DNA of 64,000 bases from an uncultured Sulfitobacter sp. (GTDB taxonomy: Bacteria; Pseudomonadota; Alphaproteobacteria; Rhodobacterales; Rhodobacteraceae), in the NCBI RefSeq assembly GCF_947500075.1, contig NZ_CANMQS010000009.1:41177-105176 (forward strand), read 5' to 3'. The position numbers and the translations under genes are program-made. Below the pieces are notes generated by a model. That model saw only the letters and a list, made by a program, of their open reading frames with translations, was not told where the DNA came from and ran no database searches. Below are positions 19,140-27,895 of this stretch, piece after piece; position 1 is the first letter of the stretch, and the number at the start of each line of letters is the position of its first letter.

Positions 19140-20423
19140 TCATTCCCCCGGAACCAGAGCAGCGCGCGTGCTGCGGGTGTTTTCCATGATATGCAGCGCC
19201 ATGGCGGCGGCTGCGATAAAGAGAGCGGCCTCAATCGAGAAGACCACCGCGAATGCGGGTGCATCGGCGAGCGGCCCGCGCAGAAGATCGACGGCAGCCG
19301 CGCCCAGAAGCCCGCCAAAGCCGGCGGCGATGGCTTGTGCCGCACCCCAGAGGCCCATGCGTGTGCCTTCGCGCCTGCCGCGTCCTTCGGCGGCCAGCGC
19401 CATCATGGAACCGATGGCGGAGACAGCAAACATGCCGTTAAAGAAACCCAGTGCGACAACGAGCGTTGTCAGTCCGACGGCGGGCAAAGCCAGCCCGCCC
19501 CAGGCAATGGCAACAAGGCTGAGCGCCGAGCCGAAGCAGCCTCCCAGGATCCAGTTGCGCAGGCTGCCGATTTTCAGGCCTGTCGCCATGATACCCACGG
19601 TCAGCATGCCGACAAACACGCCGCCATTCTGCGCGCCGCTGAGGCTGGTGGATTGACCGGGTGTGAAGCCCCAGACAAGACCGGCAAAGGGCTCCAGTAT
19701 CAACTCCTGCATGAAATAGGCGTTCATCGACAGGAAGACGAAGAGGGTGAAATCGCGGGTGCGGCGTTCGGCCCAGACTTCGCTGAGGCCTTCCATGAAG
19801 GGGGTTGGGTCGGGTTCGCGCGTGGCGGTGACCCGGCGTTCGATGCCGGCAACCGCAAGGAGGGTCAGGACCATGGCGATGGCCACAACGGTTGCAACGA
19901 CCGTCAGCAGGCGCGCCGGTGTGTAGGGGTCAAGGAAACTGCCCGCGAGGCCTGCGGTCATGGCGATGCCGAAGATCATCATCAGCCAGGTGATTGTTGC
20001 GGCTGCCGCGCGGCGGTGCGGCGCGGTGGCGGTGGCCAGCAGGGCAAGCAAGGATGTGCCGCTTGCCCCGACACCGATCCCGATCAGCGCATAGGCGAAG
20101 ATCGAGAGCAAAAGCCCGGACCAGTATGATGCTGTAAAGAGCGTGACCGCATAGGCCGCTGTGAATCCGCCCAGAGCCAGTGCGGCCATGCCGCCAATGA
20201 TCCAAAGCGTGCGGTTGCCACCTGTGTCGGAGGTGAAGCCCCAGCGCGGGCGCGATAGCTGGATACCGTAATGCAGGGCGACCAAGAGGCCCGGCAGCAC
20301 GGCAGGCAGGGCAAACTCAACCACCATCAGCCGGTTCAGGGTCGAGGTTGTCAGCACCACGATGGCGCCGAGCGCCATCTGCACCACACCCAGCCGGACG
20401 ATCTGGAACCAGGACAGGGTCAT
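19140..20423 (-). CDS. PucC/LhaA-family bacteriochlorophyll carrier protein
   Basis: Major-facilitator-like protein with about 12 hydrophobic segments (427 residues), of the family thought to deliver bacteriochlorophyll to light-harvesting polypeptides. Position between bchG and bchP matches the ORF428-type member of Rhodobacter clusters rather than LhaA of the puh operon or PucC of puc; I therefore give no symbol. The start overlaps the bchG stop by four bases. Confidence 0.88.
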   Translation of the reverse strand: MTLSWFQIVRLGVVQMALGAIVVLTTSTLNRLMVVEFALPAVLPGLLVALHYGIQLSRPRWGFTSDTGGNRTLWIIGGMAALALGGFTAAYAVTLFTASYWSGLLLSIFAYALIGIGVGASGTSLLALLATATAPHRRAAAATITWLMMIFGIAMTAGLAGSFLDPYTPARLLTVVATVVAIAMVLTLLAVAGIERRVTATREPDPTPFMEGLSEVWAERRTRDFTLFVFLSMNAYFMQELILEPFAGLVWGFTPGQSTSLSGAQNGGVFVGMLTVGIMATGLKIGSLRNWILGGCFGSALSLVAIAWGGLALPAVGLTTLVVALGFFNGMFAVSAIGSMMALAAEGRGRREGTRMGLWGAAQAIAAGFGGLLGAAAVDLLRGPLADAPAFAVVFSIEAALFIAAAAMALHIMENTRSTRAALVPGE

Positions 20424-21319
20424 GTGATGCTCCTCAGTGCTGTGGCGGCGACCATCATGCCTGCGACATAAAGGGTGATACCGGTGCCCTGATACCAGGG
20501 CGCGCGGCCTTTGGGGTCACGCATCAGGACGCGCATGCCGGCAAATTGCGCGATGAGCAGGGCCGAGATGATCGCCGCGTGCCAGGGTTTGCCCCAGCTC
20601 AGCAACAGGCCAATCACGACCACTTGTGGCACGGCCATGCCCCAACAGGCGACTTTTGCGGCGCGGGCGGGACCGAGGGTCACGGGCAGGGAATTGACGC
20701 CCATCTTTGCGTCGCCCTCCAGCGCCTTGAAGTCATTCAGGGTCATGATCCCGTGGGCACCGAGGCCATAGAGCAGGGCGATGATCAGAATTTCAGGGGC
20801 GGGGGCGCCCGCGCTCAAGACGGCGGCACCGGTGATCCAGGGCAGGGTTTCATAGGCCAAGCCACACAGACCCGGACCCCACCAGCCCGATTTTTTGGCG
20901 CGGATGGGTTCGGCGGAATAGGCCCAGGCGGCGGTGACAGCAATGACGGTTGCGCCAAAACCCCAAGGGCCCAGTTGCCAGCCCACAAGCAGCGACAGGA
21001 CAGTCATTGCCAAGGCGATCCACAACCCCCAGCGTCCCGGAATGCGGCCTGACGGAATGGGGCGGTCGGGTTCGTTGATGGCGTCCACATGGCGGTCGCA
21101 CCAGTCATTGGCAGCCTGGCTCATCCCGCAGACAATCGGACCGGCAAGCACGATGCCCAGCACAACGGGCGTCCAGCTGCCGCCAAGGGCCGCACCGGAC
21201 GAGACGACACCGCACAGGTAAGCCCACATCGGTGGAAACCACGTGATGGGTTTGATCAACCGGAGCATGGCGGCAGGCTCAGGCCAGTGCCGCGCGGGAA
21301 TGTCAACTGTAACGGACAT
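20420..21319 (-). CDS. bchG: Bacteriochlorophyll synthase BchG
   Basis: UbiA-family prenyltransferase that esterifies bacteriochlorophyllide a with a C20 alcohol. It shows about eight hydrophobic helices, the first Asp motif NDWCDRHVDAINEPDRPIPSG around residues 72-92 and the second NDFKALEGD around 196-204. Length is 299 residues. The start codon is only two bases from a PpsR-type palindrome, leaving little room for a normal ribosome site. First gene of the bchG-pucC-like-bchP-idi operon. Confidence 0.95.
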   Translation of the reverse strand: MSVTVDIPARHWPEPAAMLRLIKPITWFPPMWAYLCGVVSSGAALGGSWTPVVLGIVLAGPIVCGMSQAANDWCDRHVDAINEPDRPIPSGRIPGRWGLWIALAMTVLSLLVGWQLGPWGFGATVIAVTAAWAYSAEPIRAKKSGWWGPGLCGLAYETLPWITGAAVLSAGAPAPEILIIALLYGLGAHGIMTLNDFKALEGDAKMGVNSLPVTLGPARAAKVACWGMAVPQVVVIGLLLSWGKPWHAAIISALLIAQFAGMRVLMRDPKGRAPWYQGTGITLYVAGMMVAATALRSIT

Positions 21320-21321
21320 AG

Positions 21322-21339
21322 TGTAAGTCTAACCTTACA
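21322..21339. promoter_or_regulatory. PpsR-type operator abutting bchG
   Basis: Perfect TGT-N12-ACA with extended symmetry (GTGTAAG/CTTACAC). It lies two bases upstream of the bchG ATG, so repressor would cover the start region. Whether bchG has a very short leader or a downstream start is unresolved. Confidence 0.8.
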
Positions 21340-21561
21340 CATTGAGTCGGCACAAGGCCAAAGCCCGTTATGGCGGCCCAAAGGCACAATAAGAGGTTTC
21401 GGCTGGCCTGAACGGAGCCGACGAACGCCCGGCCGCCTGCGACGATCCTTCACATCCGCGACACTGCCCTTGCCTTTGGAGGTCACTATATTATCTTCTC
21501 GTTCACACGACTTGAGGTATGCCTCAGGGTACAAAGTAACGAAGGTTAGGGAGACCTGAAG

Positions 21562-22011
21562 ATGAAGATGTTCCAAATTGCTGCTCTGGGCACGGCGTTG
21601 ATGGCGGGTCCTGCGTTTGCAGACGGGCATGCCACAGGTGATGCTGCCGCTGGTGAAGATGTGTTCAAAAAATGCAAATCGTGCCACTCCGTTGTGGATG
21701 CTGAAGGCGAAGTGATTGTGAAGGGCGGCCGCAGCGGTCCGAACCTCTATGGCCTTTACACACGTGTGGCCGGCACGGACGAAGAGTTTGGCAAGAAGTA
21801 CGGCAAATCGCTGATCGAGACCGGCGAAGCCGGGCTGGAATGGAATGAAGCGGACTTCGTGAATTACGTCGCCGACCCACGCAAGTTCCTGCGCACCTAT
21901 CTGGATGACAAGAAGGCCAAGTCGAAGATGTCCTTCAAGCTGAAGGACGAGCAGGACGCGAAAGATGTCTGGGCGTATCTGGTCTCTGTCGGGCCGCAGC
22001 CTGAATCCTGA
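21562..22011 (+). CDS. cycA: Periplasmic cytochrome c2
   Basis: Class I c-type cytochrome of 149 residues that carries electrons between cytochrome bc1 and the photo-oxidised reaction centre or oxidase. A Sec signal peptide of about 20 residues ends in AFA. The haem motif CKSCH lies at residues 38-42 and the likely axial Met at residue 123 (SKMSF). The KGGRSGPNLYGLY segment and insertions are typical of cytochrome c2. A strong terminator follows. The 222-base gap before it holds the bchG operator, a TGAGG/CCTCA inverted repeat at 21513-21526 and no other gene. Confidence 0.9.
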   Translation: MKMFQIAALGTALMAGPAFADGHATGDAAAGEDVFKKCKSCHSVVDAEGEVIVKGGRSGPNLYGLYTRVAGTDEEFGKKYGKSLIETGEAGLEWNEADFVNYVADPRKFLRTYLDDKKAKSKMSFKLKDEQDAKDVWAYLVSVGPQPES

Positions 22012-22034
22012 TTCGGGAATATCGAGATTGAACA

Positions 22035-22067
22035 GGCGGCCCCGGTATCGGGGTCGCCTTTATTTTT
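22035..22067. terminator. Intrinsic terminator after cycA
   Basis: GC-rich stem GGCGGCCCCG/CGGGGTCGCC (one G:T pair) with a short TAT loop, followed by a TTTATTTTTG run on the plus strand, directly after cycA and just before the end of the convergent regulator gene. Confidence 0.85.
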
Positions 22068-22069
22068 GT

Positions 22070-22891
22070 CTACTTTTCTTCAAGATGTGACAGCTCATCC
22101 CAAAGGGCGATCATATGCCGATGCGCCCCGTCATAGCTGCTGCTTATCCGGTCGACATGGATAAGCCTGATGCTGTCCGCCGCTTCCACGACGATGTTGC
22201 CACTGACAAGGATCAGCGCATGGGGCGCGCTGACGCGCAGGGCAAGGACAAGCCGCGCAAGATCCGGCAAGGCATGAATGCCCCCTGCGGAAAGCCCGAT
22301 CAACAGGTGTCCGGACTCGACAATGCGGTCCACCAGTGTGTCATGGGGCATGCCCATTTCCACATCAATGTGCCAGCCTTCCTGCCGGTAGAGGTCGGCA
22401 GCCATCTTGACGCCGAGTGTATGCGTCTCTCCCGGAACGGACGCAAAGAATGCGGCCTTTCCGCTTGGTCGTACAGGCGGGGGCAGGCGGCTTTTGAAGC
22501 CGCGCATCAGGGCATAGATGCGGCCGGTGCCGATGCTGACGTCAGCAAGAGTGACCTTGTCCTTTGTCCACCATTCCCCAAGCAGCTTTGCTGCCGGGGC
22601 CAGATAGCTGAGGTAGAGGGTGGTGATGTCCACGCCCATGCGATGGTATTGTTCCACCAGGTTGGCGATGTCGTGATCATCGGCTGCGATCAGCGCTTTT
22701 GTCAGCCCTTCGATTGATCTGTGGCTCTGCTCCATGGGGCGCGATTGCTTTGAAACGCGAGAGAGCACTTCGCGGGCAAGAGAGACAACCGCATCAGGCG
22801 GCAGCTTGGCCCGTAGCGTTTCAAGATCGGAGCGTGTGGCAGACAGATCATTGGTGTTGAAAAGAGCCGGATTTTGGTCTGTTGTAGACAT
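22070..22891 (-). CDS. AerR/PpaA-type cobalamin-binding transcriptional regulator
   Basis: Cytoplasmic B12-binding photosynthesis regulator (273 residues). The order is a short N-terminal tail, a helical B12-binding-2 cap with LGEWWTKDKVTLADV around residues 104-118, then a Rossmann B12-binding domain with the GETHTLG loop, a variant of D-x-H-x-x-G with the candidate cobalt ligand at H157. AerR/PpaA proteins antagonise PpsR/CrtJ in response to light and redox. PpsR-type sites upstream support membership in that circuit. Unlike many clusters, no ppsR gene sits beside it. Exact orthology to aerR or ppaA cannot be proven here. Confidence 0.85.
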   Translation of the reverse strand: MSTTDQNPALFNTNDLSATRSDLETLRAKLPPDAVVSLAREVLSRVSKQSRPMEQSHRSIEGLTKALIAADDHDIANLVEQYHRMGVDITTLYLSYLAPAAKLLGEWWTKDKVTLADVSIGTGRIYALMRGFKSRLPPPVRPSGKAAFFASVPGETHTLGVKMAADLYRQEGWHIDVEMGMPHDTLVDRIVESGHLLIGLSAGGIHALPDLARLVLALRVSAPHALILVSGNIVVEAADSIRLIHVDRISSSYDGAHRHMIALWDELSHLEEK

Positions 22892-22952
22892 TGCTCCCCC
22901 CGATTAGCCGTATCAATCTGTGTTTTCGAATAGCAAGCTCTGACTGGTGTTG

Positions 22953-22970
22953 TGTCGATTATTGTTTACA
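22953..22970. promoter_or_regulatory. PpsR-type operator 1 upstream of aerR-like gene
   Basis: Perfect TGT-N12-ACA, 61 bases upstream of the regulator's start. First of three sites in a 100-base AT-rich stretch. Confidence 0.78.
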
Positions 22971-22989
22971 TATCACGAATCGATACGGT

Positions 22990-23007
22990 TGCCAAATTTA
23001 GCTTACA
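22990..23007. promoter_or_regulatory. Degenerate PpsR-type site upstream of aerR-like gene
   Basis: TGC-N12-ACA, one mismatch from consensus. The inner bases (ATTTAG, TTACA) resemble the second bchC site, which supports it as a weak member of the array. Confidence 0.5.
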
Positions 23008-23034
23008 CTTTATTCAATATTTTGAAGGACTTAG

Positions 23035-23052
23035 TGTACTATTTCGCGTACA
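23035..23052. promoter_or_regulatory. PpsR-type operator 3 upstream of aerR-like gene
   Basis: Perfect TGT-N12-ACA, 82 bases from the first site. It could also act on a plus-strand promoter towards the Liv operon, but that operon has its own operator nearer its start. Confidence 0.65.
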
Positions 23053-23200
23053 GATTGCGTGTTAACCAAAGTGGACAGTTTGATCTTGTCGAAAGCAAAG
23101 CGATGGCAAGGGGTTAAGCCAGGATTGACTGTGGGGGCCGGCGATCTTCCCGGCAATACCCTGTCGAATGACCGCATTCCGCAGAAAGCTTCAAGTAAAA

Positions 23201-23236
23201 ATATTTTGAGCTTGAAATAAAATTGACCTCAAAATA
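23201..23236. promoter_or_regulatory. AT-rich operator upstream of the Liv operon
   Basis: Bases 23201-23225 match 19 of 25 positions of the rdhA/gentisate-dioxygenase intergenic palindrome (32671-32695). A 9-bp inverted repeat TATTTTGAG/CTCAAAATA (23202-23210 with 23228-23236) overlaps it. It lies about 100 bases before the substrate-binding protein gene. Proposed binding site of the MarR protein encoded at 34055-34504. The rest of the 447-base gap (22892-23338) holds the three PpsR-type sites and no gene. Confidence 0.65.
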
Positions 23237-23338
23237 GCATGTACCTGTGAATCCCTTTGAAATGCACAGGGTTCATGCACACTATGTGCCGGAGGCGCCG
23301 AAAAGATGTGCCCGGAAACACAAGACAGGGAGAACACT

Positions 23339-24496
23339 ATGTTCACTACACTGAGATGGAGCGCGCTTGGCGTTGCAACGGCCGCCGCGATGTCGCTGGC
23401 TGGCGTTGCGGCTGCGGATGGGCACGCGAAACTGAAAGTTGGCTTGATTACAACCCTCACCGGCGGTGGTGCAGGCATTGGTGCGGATATTCGTGACGGT
23501 TTCATGCTTGCCATGAAGCAAGGCGGTGAGGGGATCGAGGTTGTCGTCGAGGACGATCAGCGCAAACCTGACATCGCGGTTCAACTGGCCGACAAGATGA
23601 TCCAGTCGGAGAAAGTTGATATCCTGACAGGGATCATCTGGTCCAATCTGGCGCTGGCCGTTGTGCCTAGTACAACTGCGCAGGGGAAGTTCTATCTGTC
23701 ACCCAATGCGGGCCCCACCCAGCTGGCCGGACGCGGTTGCCATGAGAATTATTTCAACGTCGCATGGCAGAATGACAATCTGCACGAAGCGGCGGGCGCC
23801 CATGCCAACACGGCGGGTTTCAAGAATGCCTTCATCCTCGCCCCGAACTACCCGGCGGGTCAGGACGCGCTGAAAGGGTTCAAGCGCATGTATGAGGGAG
23901 AGCTGGCCGGAGAGCTGTATACCAAGCTGGGCCAGACCGATTATGCCGCCGAGATTGCGCAGATCCGCGCATCCGGTGCGGACGGGATTTTCTTCTTCCT
24001 GCCCGGTGGTATGGGGATTTCCTTCCTCAAGCAGTATGCGGACAGTGGCATTGATCTGCCGGTCGTCGGCCCGGCGTTCAGCTTTGATCAGGGCATTTTG
24101 CAAGCGGTAGGTGACGCGGCGCTGGGTGTGCAGAACACATCGCAGTGGAGCAAGGACATCGACAATGCCACCAACAAGGCCTTTGTCGCGGACTTTGCAG
24201 CGGCGTATGGCCGTCTGCCATCGCTCTATGCGTCACAGTCCTTTGACACGGCGAACCTGATCATCAGTGCGGCGGCCAAGGCGGACGTGAAGGATCAGGA
24301 TGCGTTCCGCGATGCGCTGCGGGCGGCGGATTTCAACTCCACCCGAGGTGATTTCAAGTTCGGCAACAACCAGCATCCCATTCAGGACATCTATGTGCGG
24401 GAAGTCATCAAGGAGGGCGATATCTTTACCAACAAGATCATCGGCACCGGCTTGACCGACCATCAGGATGTCTATGCGGCGGATTGCAAGCTGTAA
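23339..24496 (+). CDS. Liv-type ABC transporter substrate-binding protein
   Basis: Periplasmic binding protein of the branched-chain amino acid/aromatic acid family (385 residues). A signal peptide of about 29 residues ends before ADGHAKLKVGL. The LITTLTGGGAGIGADIRDGF segment is typical of type I LivJ-like folds. The ATG at 23339 follows AGGGAGA; an upstream in-frame start at 23306 lacks a signal sequence. Family members also bind benzoate-type or other carboxylates. The neighbouring aromatic catabolic genes suggest an aromatic acid rather than leucine, which is inference. Confidence 0.88.
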   Translation: MFTTLRWSALGVATAAAMSLAGVAAADGHAKLKVGLITTLTGGGAGIGADIRDGFMLAMKQGGEGIEVVVEDDQRKPDIAVQLADKMIQSEKVDILTGIIWSNLALAVVPSTTAQGKFYLSPNAGPTQLAGRGCHENYFNVAWQNDNLHEAAGAHANTAGFKNAFILAPNYPAGQDALKGFKRMYEGELAGELYTKLGQTDYAAEIAQIRASGADGIFFFLPGGMGISFLKQYADSGIDLPVVGPAFSFDQGILQAVGDAALGVQNTSQWSKDIDNATNKAFVADFAAAYGRLPSLYASQSFDTANLIISAAAKADVKDQDAFRDALRAADFNSTRGDFKFGNNQHPIQDIYVREVIKEGDIFTNKIIGTGLTDHQDVYAADCKL

Positions 24497-24555
24497 GCGC
24501 TGATTGAGAAACGGCTGGCGGCGGGCAACGCCGTCGGCACAAAGCGGGGGCGGGG

Positions 24556-25473
24556 ATGAGCACAATTCTACTGATTGAGCAGATCCTCAACGGTCTGCAA
24601 TTCGGCGTGATGCTGTTTTTGATGGCCGCCGGGCTGACGCTGATCTTTGGCGTGATGGGGCTGATCAACCTTGCGCATGGTGCGCTTTACATGGTGGGTG
24701 CCTTTGCCGCTGCGTCTATGGCGGCGTGGACGGGGTCTTTCACACTGGCGCTGATCGCAGCCCTTGTGGCGGCGGCCATGTTCGGGGCATTGATCGAACT
24801 CACCGTCATTCGCCGCCTGTATAAGCGCGACCATCTGGATCAGGTGCTGGCCACATTCGCGCTGATCCTTGTGTTTTCAGAGGCGACCCGCTGGGTCTTT
24901 GGCTCTTTCCCGCTGTTTCTGGACATGCCTGATGCGCTGTCTGGCACAGTGATGTTGCCGGGCGGGATTGAGTATTCGAAGTACCGTCTGACGATCATCA
25001 TCATTGGCCTGCTGGTGGCGCTTGGGTTGTTCCTGCTGATCGCCCGCACGCGGGTGGGCATGCGGATCCGCGCCGGAGAGAATGACCGGGAGATGATCGG
25101 CGCGCTTGGGGTCGATATCTCCATCCTTTACACGATGGTTTTTGCCCTTGGTGCCGCGCTCGCCGGTCTGTCCGGCGCATTGGTTGGTGCGATCCAATCG
25201 GTGGAGGTGGGCATGGGAGAGCCGGTGCTGATCCTCGCCTTTGTGGTGATTGTGATCGGCGGCATCGGCTCGATCAAGGGCGCGCTTGCGGGTGCGATAT
25301 TGGTCGGGTTGACGGATACGTTGGGACGGACGCTTTTGCCGGTGCTTTTTTCCACTTTCATGGATGCCTCTGCCGCGACGACCATCGGGTCGGCGCTGGC
25401 GTCGATGTTGATCTACATCCTGATGGCGGGTGTGTTGATCTTCAAACCCACCGGCCTCTTTGGGAGCGCGTGA
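24556..25473 (+). CDS. ABC transporter permease, LivH type
   Basis: Inner-membrane permease of 305 residues with eight or more hydrophobic helices and the LivH-type N terminus LNGLQFGVMLFLMAAGLTLIFG. The EAA-like loop region around GENDREMIGALGVD contacts the ATPases. The second permease starts two bases after its stop. Part of a five-gene importer operon transcribed into thioesterase and ligase genes. Confidence 0.9.
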   Translation: MSTILLIEQILNGLQFGVMLFLMAAGLTLIFGVMGLINLAHGALYMVGAFAAASMAAWTGSFTLALIAALVAAAMFGALIELTVIRRLYKRDHLDQVLATFALILVFSEATRWVFGSFPLFLDMPDALSGTVMLPGGIEYSKYRLTIIIIGLLVALGLFLLIARTRVGMRIRAGENDREMIGALGVDISILYTMVFALGAALAGLSGALVGAIQSVEVGMGEPVLILAFVVIVIGGIGSIKGALAGAILVGLTDTLGRTLLPVLFSTFMDASAATTIGSALASMLIYILMAGVLIFKPTGLFGSA

Positions 25474-25474
25474 G

Positions 25475-26458
25475 ATGATCCGGGAGAGATATATCAACGC
25501 GGTGATCCTTGCGCTGATGGTGATCATTTCGATTGCCGCTTTGTGGATGGATGAGCCGTTTACGATCACCCTCGCGACCAAGGCAGTGATCCTTGCGCTG
25601 GCAGCAGTGGGCCTGAACCTCGCGCTGGGGCAGGGGGGCTTGGTCAGTTTCGGCCATGCGGCCTATTTTGGCGTTGGCGGTTATGCGATGGGCATCCTCG
25701 CCAGCCACGCGCAGAATTACACCCCGCTGATGGAGGTGCCGTTTCTGATCGAAGGCACCAACCAGATGCCGGTGATCTGGCTGGTGGCGGTGGTGGCAAG
25801 CGCGCTGCTGGCGCTGGTGATCGGGGCGCTGTCGCTGCGGACCTCCGGCGTGTATTTCATCATGGTCACGCTCGCCTTCGGGCAGATGCTTTATTACTTC
25901 GCGATCAGCTGGCCCGCCTATGGGGGCGAGGACGGCCTTTCGATCTATGTGCGCAATGAATTTCCGGGGCTGAACACATTGGTGCCGATACAGTTCTTCG
26001 GGCTGTGTTTCGCGGTGCTTTGCGTTGTGCTGTTTATGGTGCACCGGTTGAACCAATCGCCCTTTGGCCTTGCCCTGATGGGCGCGCACCAGAACGAGGA
26101 ACGCGCACGGACCGTGGGCATCAACGTCACGCGCCTGCGGCTGGTGGCTTTTGTGATCTCGGGGGCAATCACCGGTCTGGCGGGGGCGCTGTTTGCGGAT
26201 CTGAACCGTTTCGTGAGCCCGGTGATGTTTGATTGGCATACCTCCGGGCAGATCATGATTTTCATCATTCTGGGTGGTGTTGCGCGGCTGTGCGGGCCGT
26301 TGGCGGGGGCGTCGCTCTACATCATTCTCGAACACTATCTGGGTGGGCTGTCGGAATACTGGCAGATCTATCTGGGTCTGATCCTGCTGTTTGTGGTGCT
26401 CTTCGCCAAGGGTGGCATTGTCGGCGGGCTGGCCCGCAAGGAGGTGCGGCATGGCTGA
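25475..26458 (+). CDS. ABC transporter permease, LivM type
   Basis: Second inner-membrane permease (327 residues). Typical LivM segments are AVGLNLALGQGGLVSFGHAAYFGVGGY and the cytoplasmic loop GAHQNEERARTVGINV. The ATG at 25475 is used; an alternative start 15 bases upstream lies inside livH. It overlaps the following ATPase gene by eight bases. Confidence 0.9.
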   Translation: MIRERYINAVILALMVIISIAALWMDEPFTITLATKAVILALAAVGLNLALGQGGLVSFGHAAYFGVGGYAMGILASHAQNYTPLMEVPFLIEGTNQMPVIWLVAVVASALLALVIGALSLRTSGVYFIMVTLAFGQMLYYFAISWPAYGGEDGLSIYVRNEFPGLNTLVPIQFFGLCFAVLCVVLFMVHRLNQSPFGLALMGAHQNEERARTVGINVTRLRLVAFVISGAITGLAGALFADLNRFVSPVMFDWHTSGQIMIFIILGGVARLCGPLAGASLYIILEHYLGGLSEYWQIYLGLILLFVVLFAKGGIVGGLARKEVRHG

Positions 26459-27206
26459 TCCGGTTCTGGCGGTCCACAACATTTCCAAGTCGTTTGGCGC
26501 GCTGAAGGCGAGCGATAATGTCTCGCTTGATCTGATGCCGGGAGAGGTGCACGCGTTGATTGGTCCCAATGGCGCGGGCAAATCGACGCTGATCAAGCAG
26601 ATTGCCGGCGGATTGACGCCGGATGAGGGGCGGGTTGAACTGCTTGGGCGCGATGTGACCGGGCTGTCCACCGCGGCGCGTGCGCAGGCGGGATTGTCCC
26701 GCACGTTCCAGATTTCCGCGCTGGCGATGGGATATACGCCGCTGGAAAATGTGATGCTGGGCGCGGTTGGCCAATCAGGTGGCGTGTTCCGGTTTTTCAG
26801 ACCGGTGATGAAAGACAAGATGCTGCTGGAGCGCGCGTGGCAGGCGCTCAAACGTGTGGGGTTGGAAGAAAACGCCCATGCGATGACCTCGGAGCTTTCG
26901 CACGGGCAGCGTCGGCAGCTGGAAGTTGCCGTTGCGCTGACCTTGCAGCCGAAGGCATTCATCATGGATGAACCGATGGCCGGTATGGGGGCGGAAGGAT
27001 CGAAACGACTGACCGATTTTCTGCACACGCTGAAAGAAGAAGCGCCCATTCTGCTGGTGGAGCATGACATGGATGCGGTTTTTGCCCTGGCGGACCGGAT
27101 CAGCGTGCTGGTCTACGGCAAGATCATTGCGACCGGATCAGTAGATGACATCCGCAACCATCCAGAGGTGCGCACCGCCTATCTGGGCGAGGAGGACGCA
27201 GCATGA
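26451..27206 (+). CDS. ABC transporter ATPase, LivG type
   Basis: ATP-binding subunit of 251 residues. It shows Walker A GPNGAGKST, a LivG-type Q-loop in SRTFQIS, the signature SHGQRRQLEVA (LSGGQ equivalent), Walker B FIMDEPMAGM and the switch His in LVEHDM. The ATG lies within the end of the permease gene. Pairs with the LivF-type ATPase that follows. Confidence 0.92.
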   Translation: MADPVLAVHNISKSFGALKASDNVSLDLMPGEVHALIGPNGAGKSTLIKQIAGGLTPDEGRVELLGRDVTGLSTAARAQAGLSRTFQISALAMGYTPLENVMLGAVGQSGGVFRFFRPVMKDKMLLERAWQALKRVGLEENAHAMTSELSHGQRRQLEVAVALTLQPKAFIMDEPMAGMGAEGSKRLTDFLHTLKEEAPILLVEHDMDAVFALADRISVLVYGKIIATGSVDDIRNHPEVRTAYLGEEDAA

Positions 27207-27892
27207 GCCTTCTTGAACTCAGCGGGATCACGGCAAGCTATGGTGCGTCCCAAGCGCTGTTTGGGGTCGACCTGACCGTAGGCGAAGGCGAGGTTGTGGC
27301 GCTGATGGGCCGTAATGGCATGGGTAAGTCCACCACGATCAAGGTGATTTGCCGGCTGTTGAAGAACAGTGAGGGCAGTGTGCGGTTTGCCGGTCAGGAC
27401 ATTTCGGGCTTGCCTGCGCACAAGGCCGCGCGGCTGGGTCTGGGGCTGGTGCCGGAGGGGCGGCGCTGTTTCACGAATTTGACCGTACATGAAAACCTCT
27501 ATGCCTCCGCCCGTCCCGGCGAATGGACGTTTGAGCGGGTGCATGACCTGTTCCCCCGCCTGAAAGAGCGGGAACGTCAGATGGCTGGATCCCTGTCGGG
27601 TGGTGAACAACAGATGCTGGCGATTGGCCGCGCGTTGATGACCAACCCGCGATTGCTGATCCTGGATGAAGCAACCGAGGGGTTGGCGCCGGTGGTGCGG
27701 CAGGAAATCTGGGCGGCAATTGGGGCGCTCAAGTCTTCCTCTGGTCTGTCGATCCTTGTGGTGGACAAGACCATCGCCGAACTGCGTCGCATCGCCGATC
27801 ACGTGGTGGTGCTGGAGCGCGGTGCGAACGTCTGGGAAGGTACGATCGACGGGCTGACGACAGACGTCAAAGACCGGTATCTGGGGGTCTGA
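27203..27892 (+). CDS. ABC transporter ATPase, LivF type
   Basis: Second ATP-binding subunit, 229 residues. Walker A GRNGMGKST, signature LSGGEQQMLAIGRALM and Walker B LLILDEATEGLAP are intact; the usual switch His is replaced by Lys-Thr in VVDKTIA, as occurs in some LivF proteins. Start overlaps the LivG-type gene (ATGA). The next gene begins only three bases on, so importer and thioesterase are one transcription unit. Confidence 0.92.
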   Translation: MSLLELSGITASYGASQALFGVDLTVGEGEVVALMGRNGMGKSTTIKVICRLLKNSEGSVRFAGQDISGLPAHKAARLGLGLVPEGRRCFTNLTVHENLYASARPGEWTFERVHDLFPRLKERERQMAGSLSGGEQQMLAIGRALMTNPRLLILDEATEGLAPVVRQEIWAAIGALKSSSGLSILVVDKTIAELRRIADHVVVLERGANVWEGTIDGLTTDVKDRYLGV

Positions 27893-27895
27893 GGT

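Noticed and set aside
18798..20129. 443-codon plus-strand frame opposite bchP and the PucC-like gene
   Set aside because: Antisense to two conserved photosynthesis genes; low-complexity translation.
21513..21526. TGAGG/CCTCA inverted repeat upstream of cycA as a specific operator
   Set aside because: Only five bases per arm; too short to assign to a regulator, although it lies in a plausible position.
25442..27070. 542-codon minus-strand open frame across the livM/livG-type genes
   Set aside because: Composition is low-complexity and His/Gln/Arg-rich in its second half, and the opposite strand encodes clear ABC transporter subunits.
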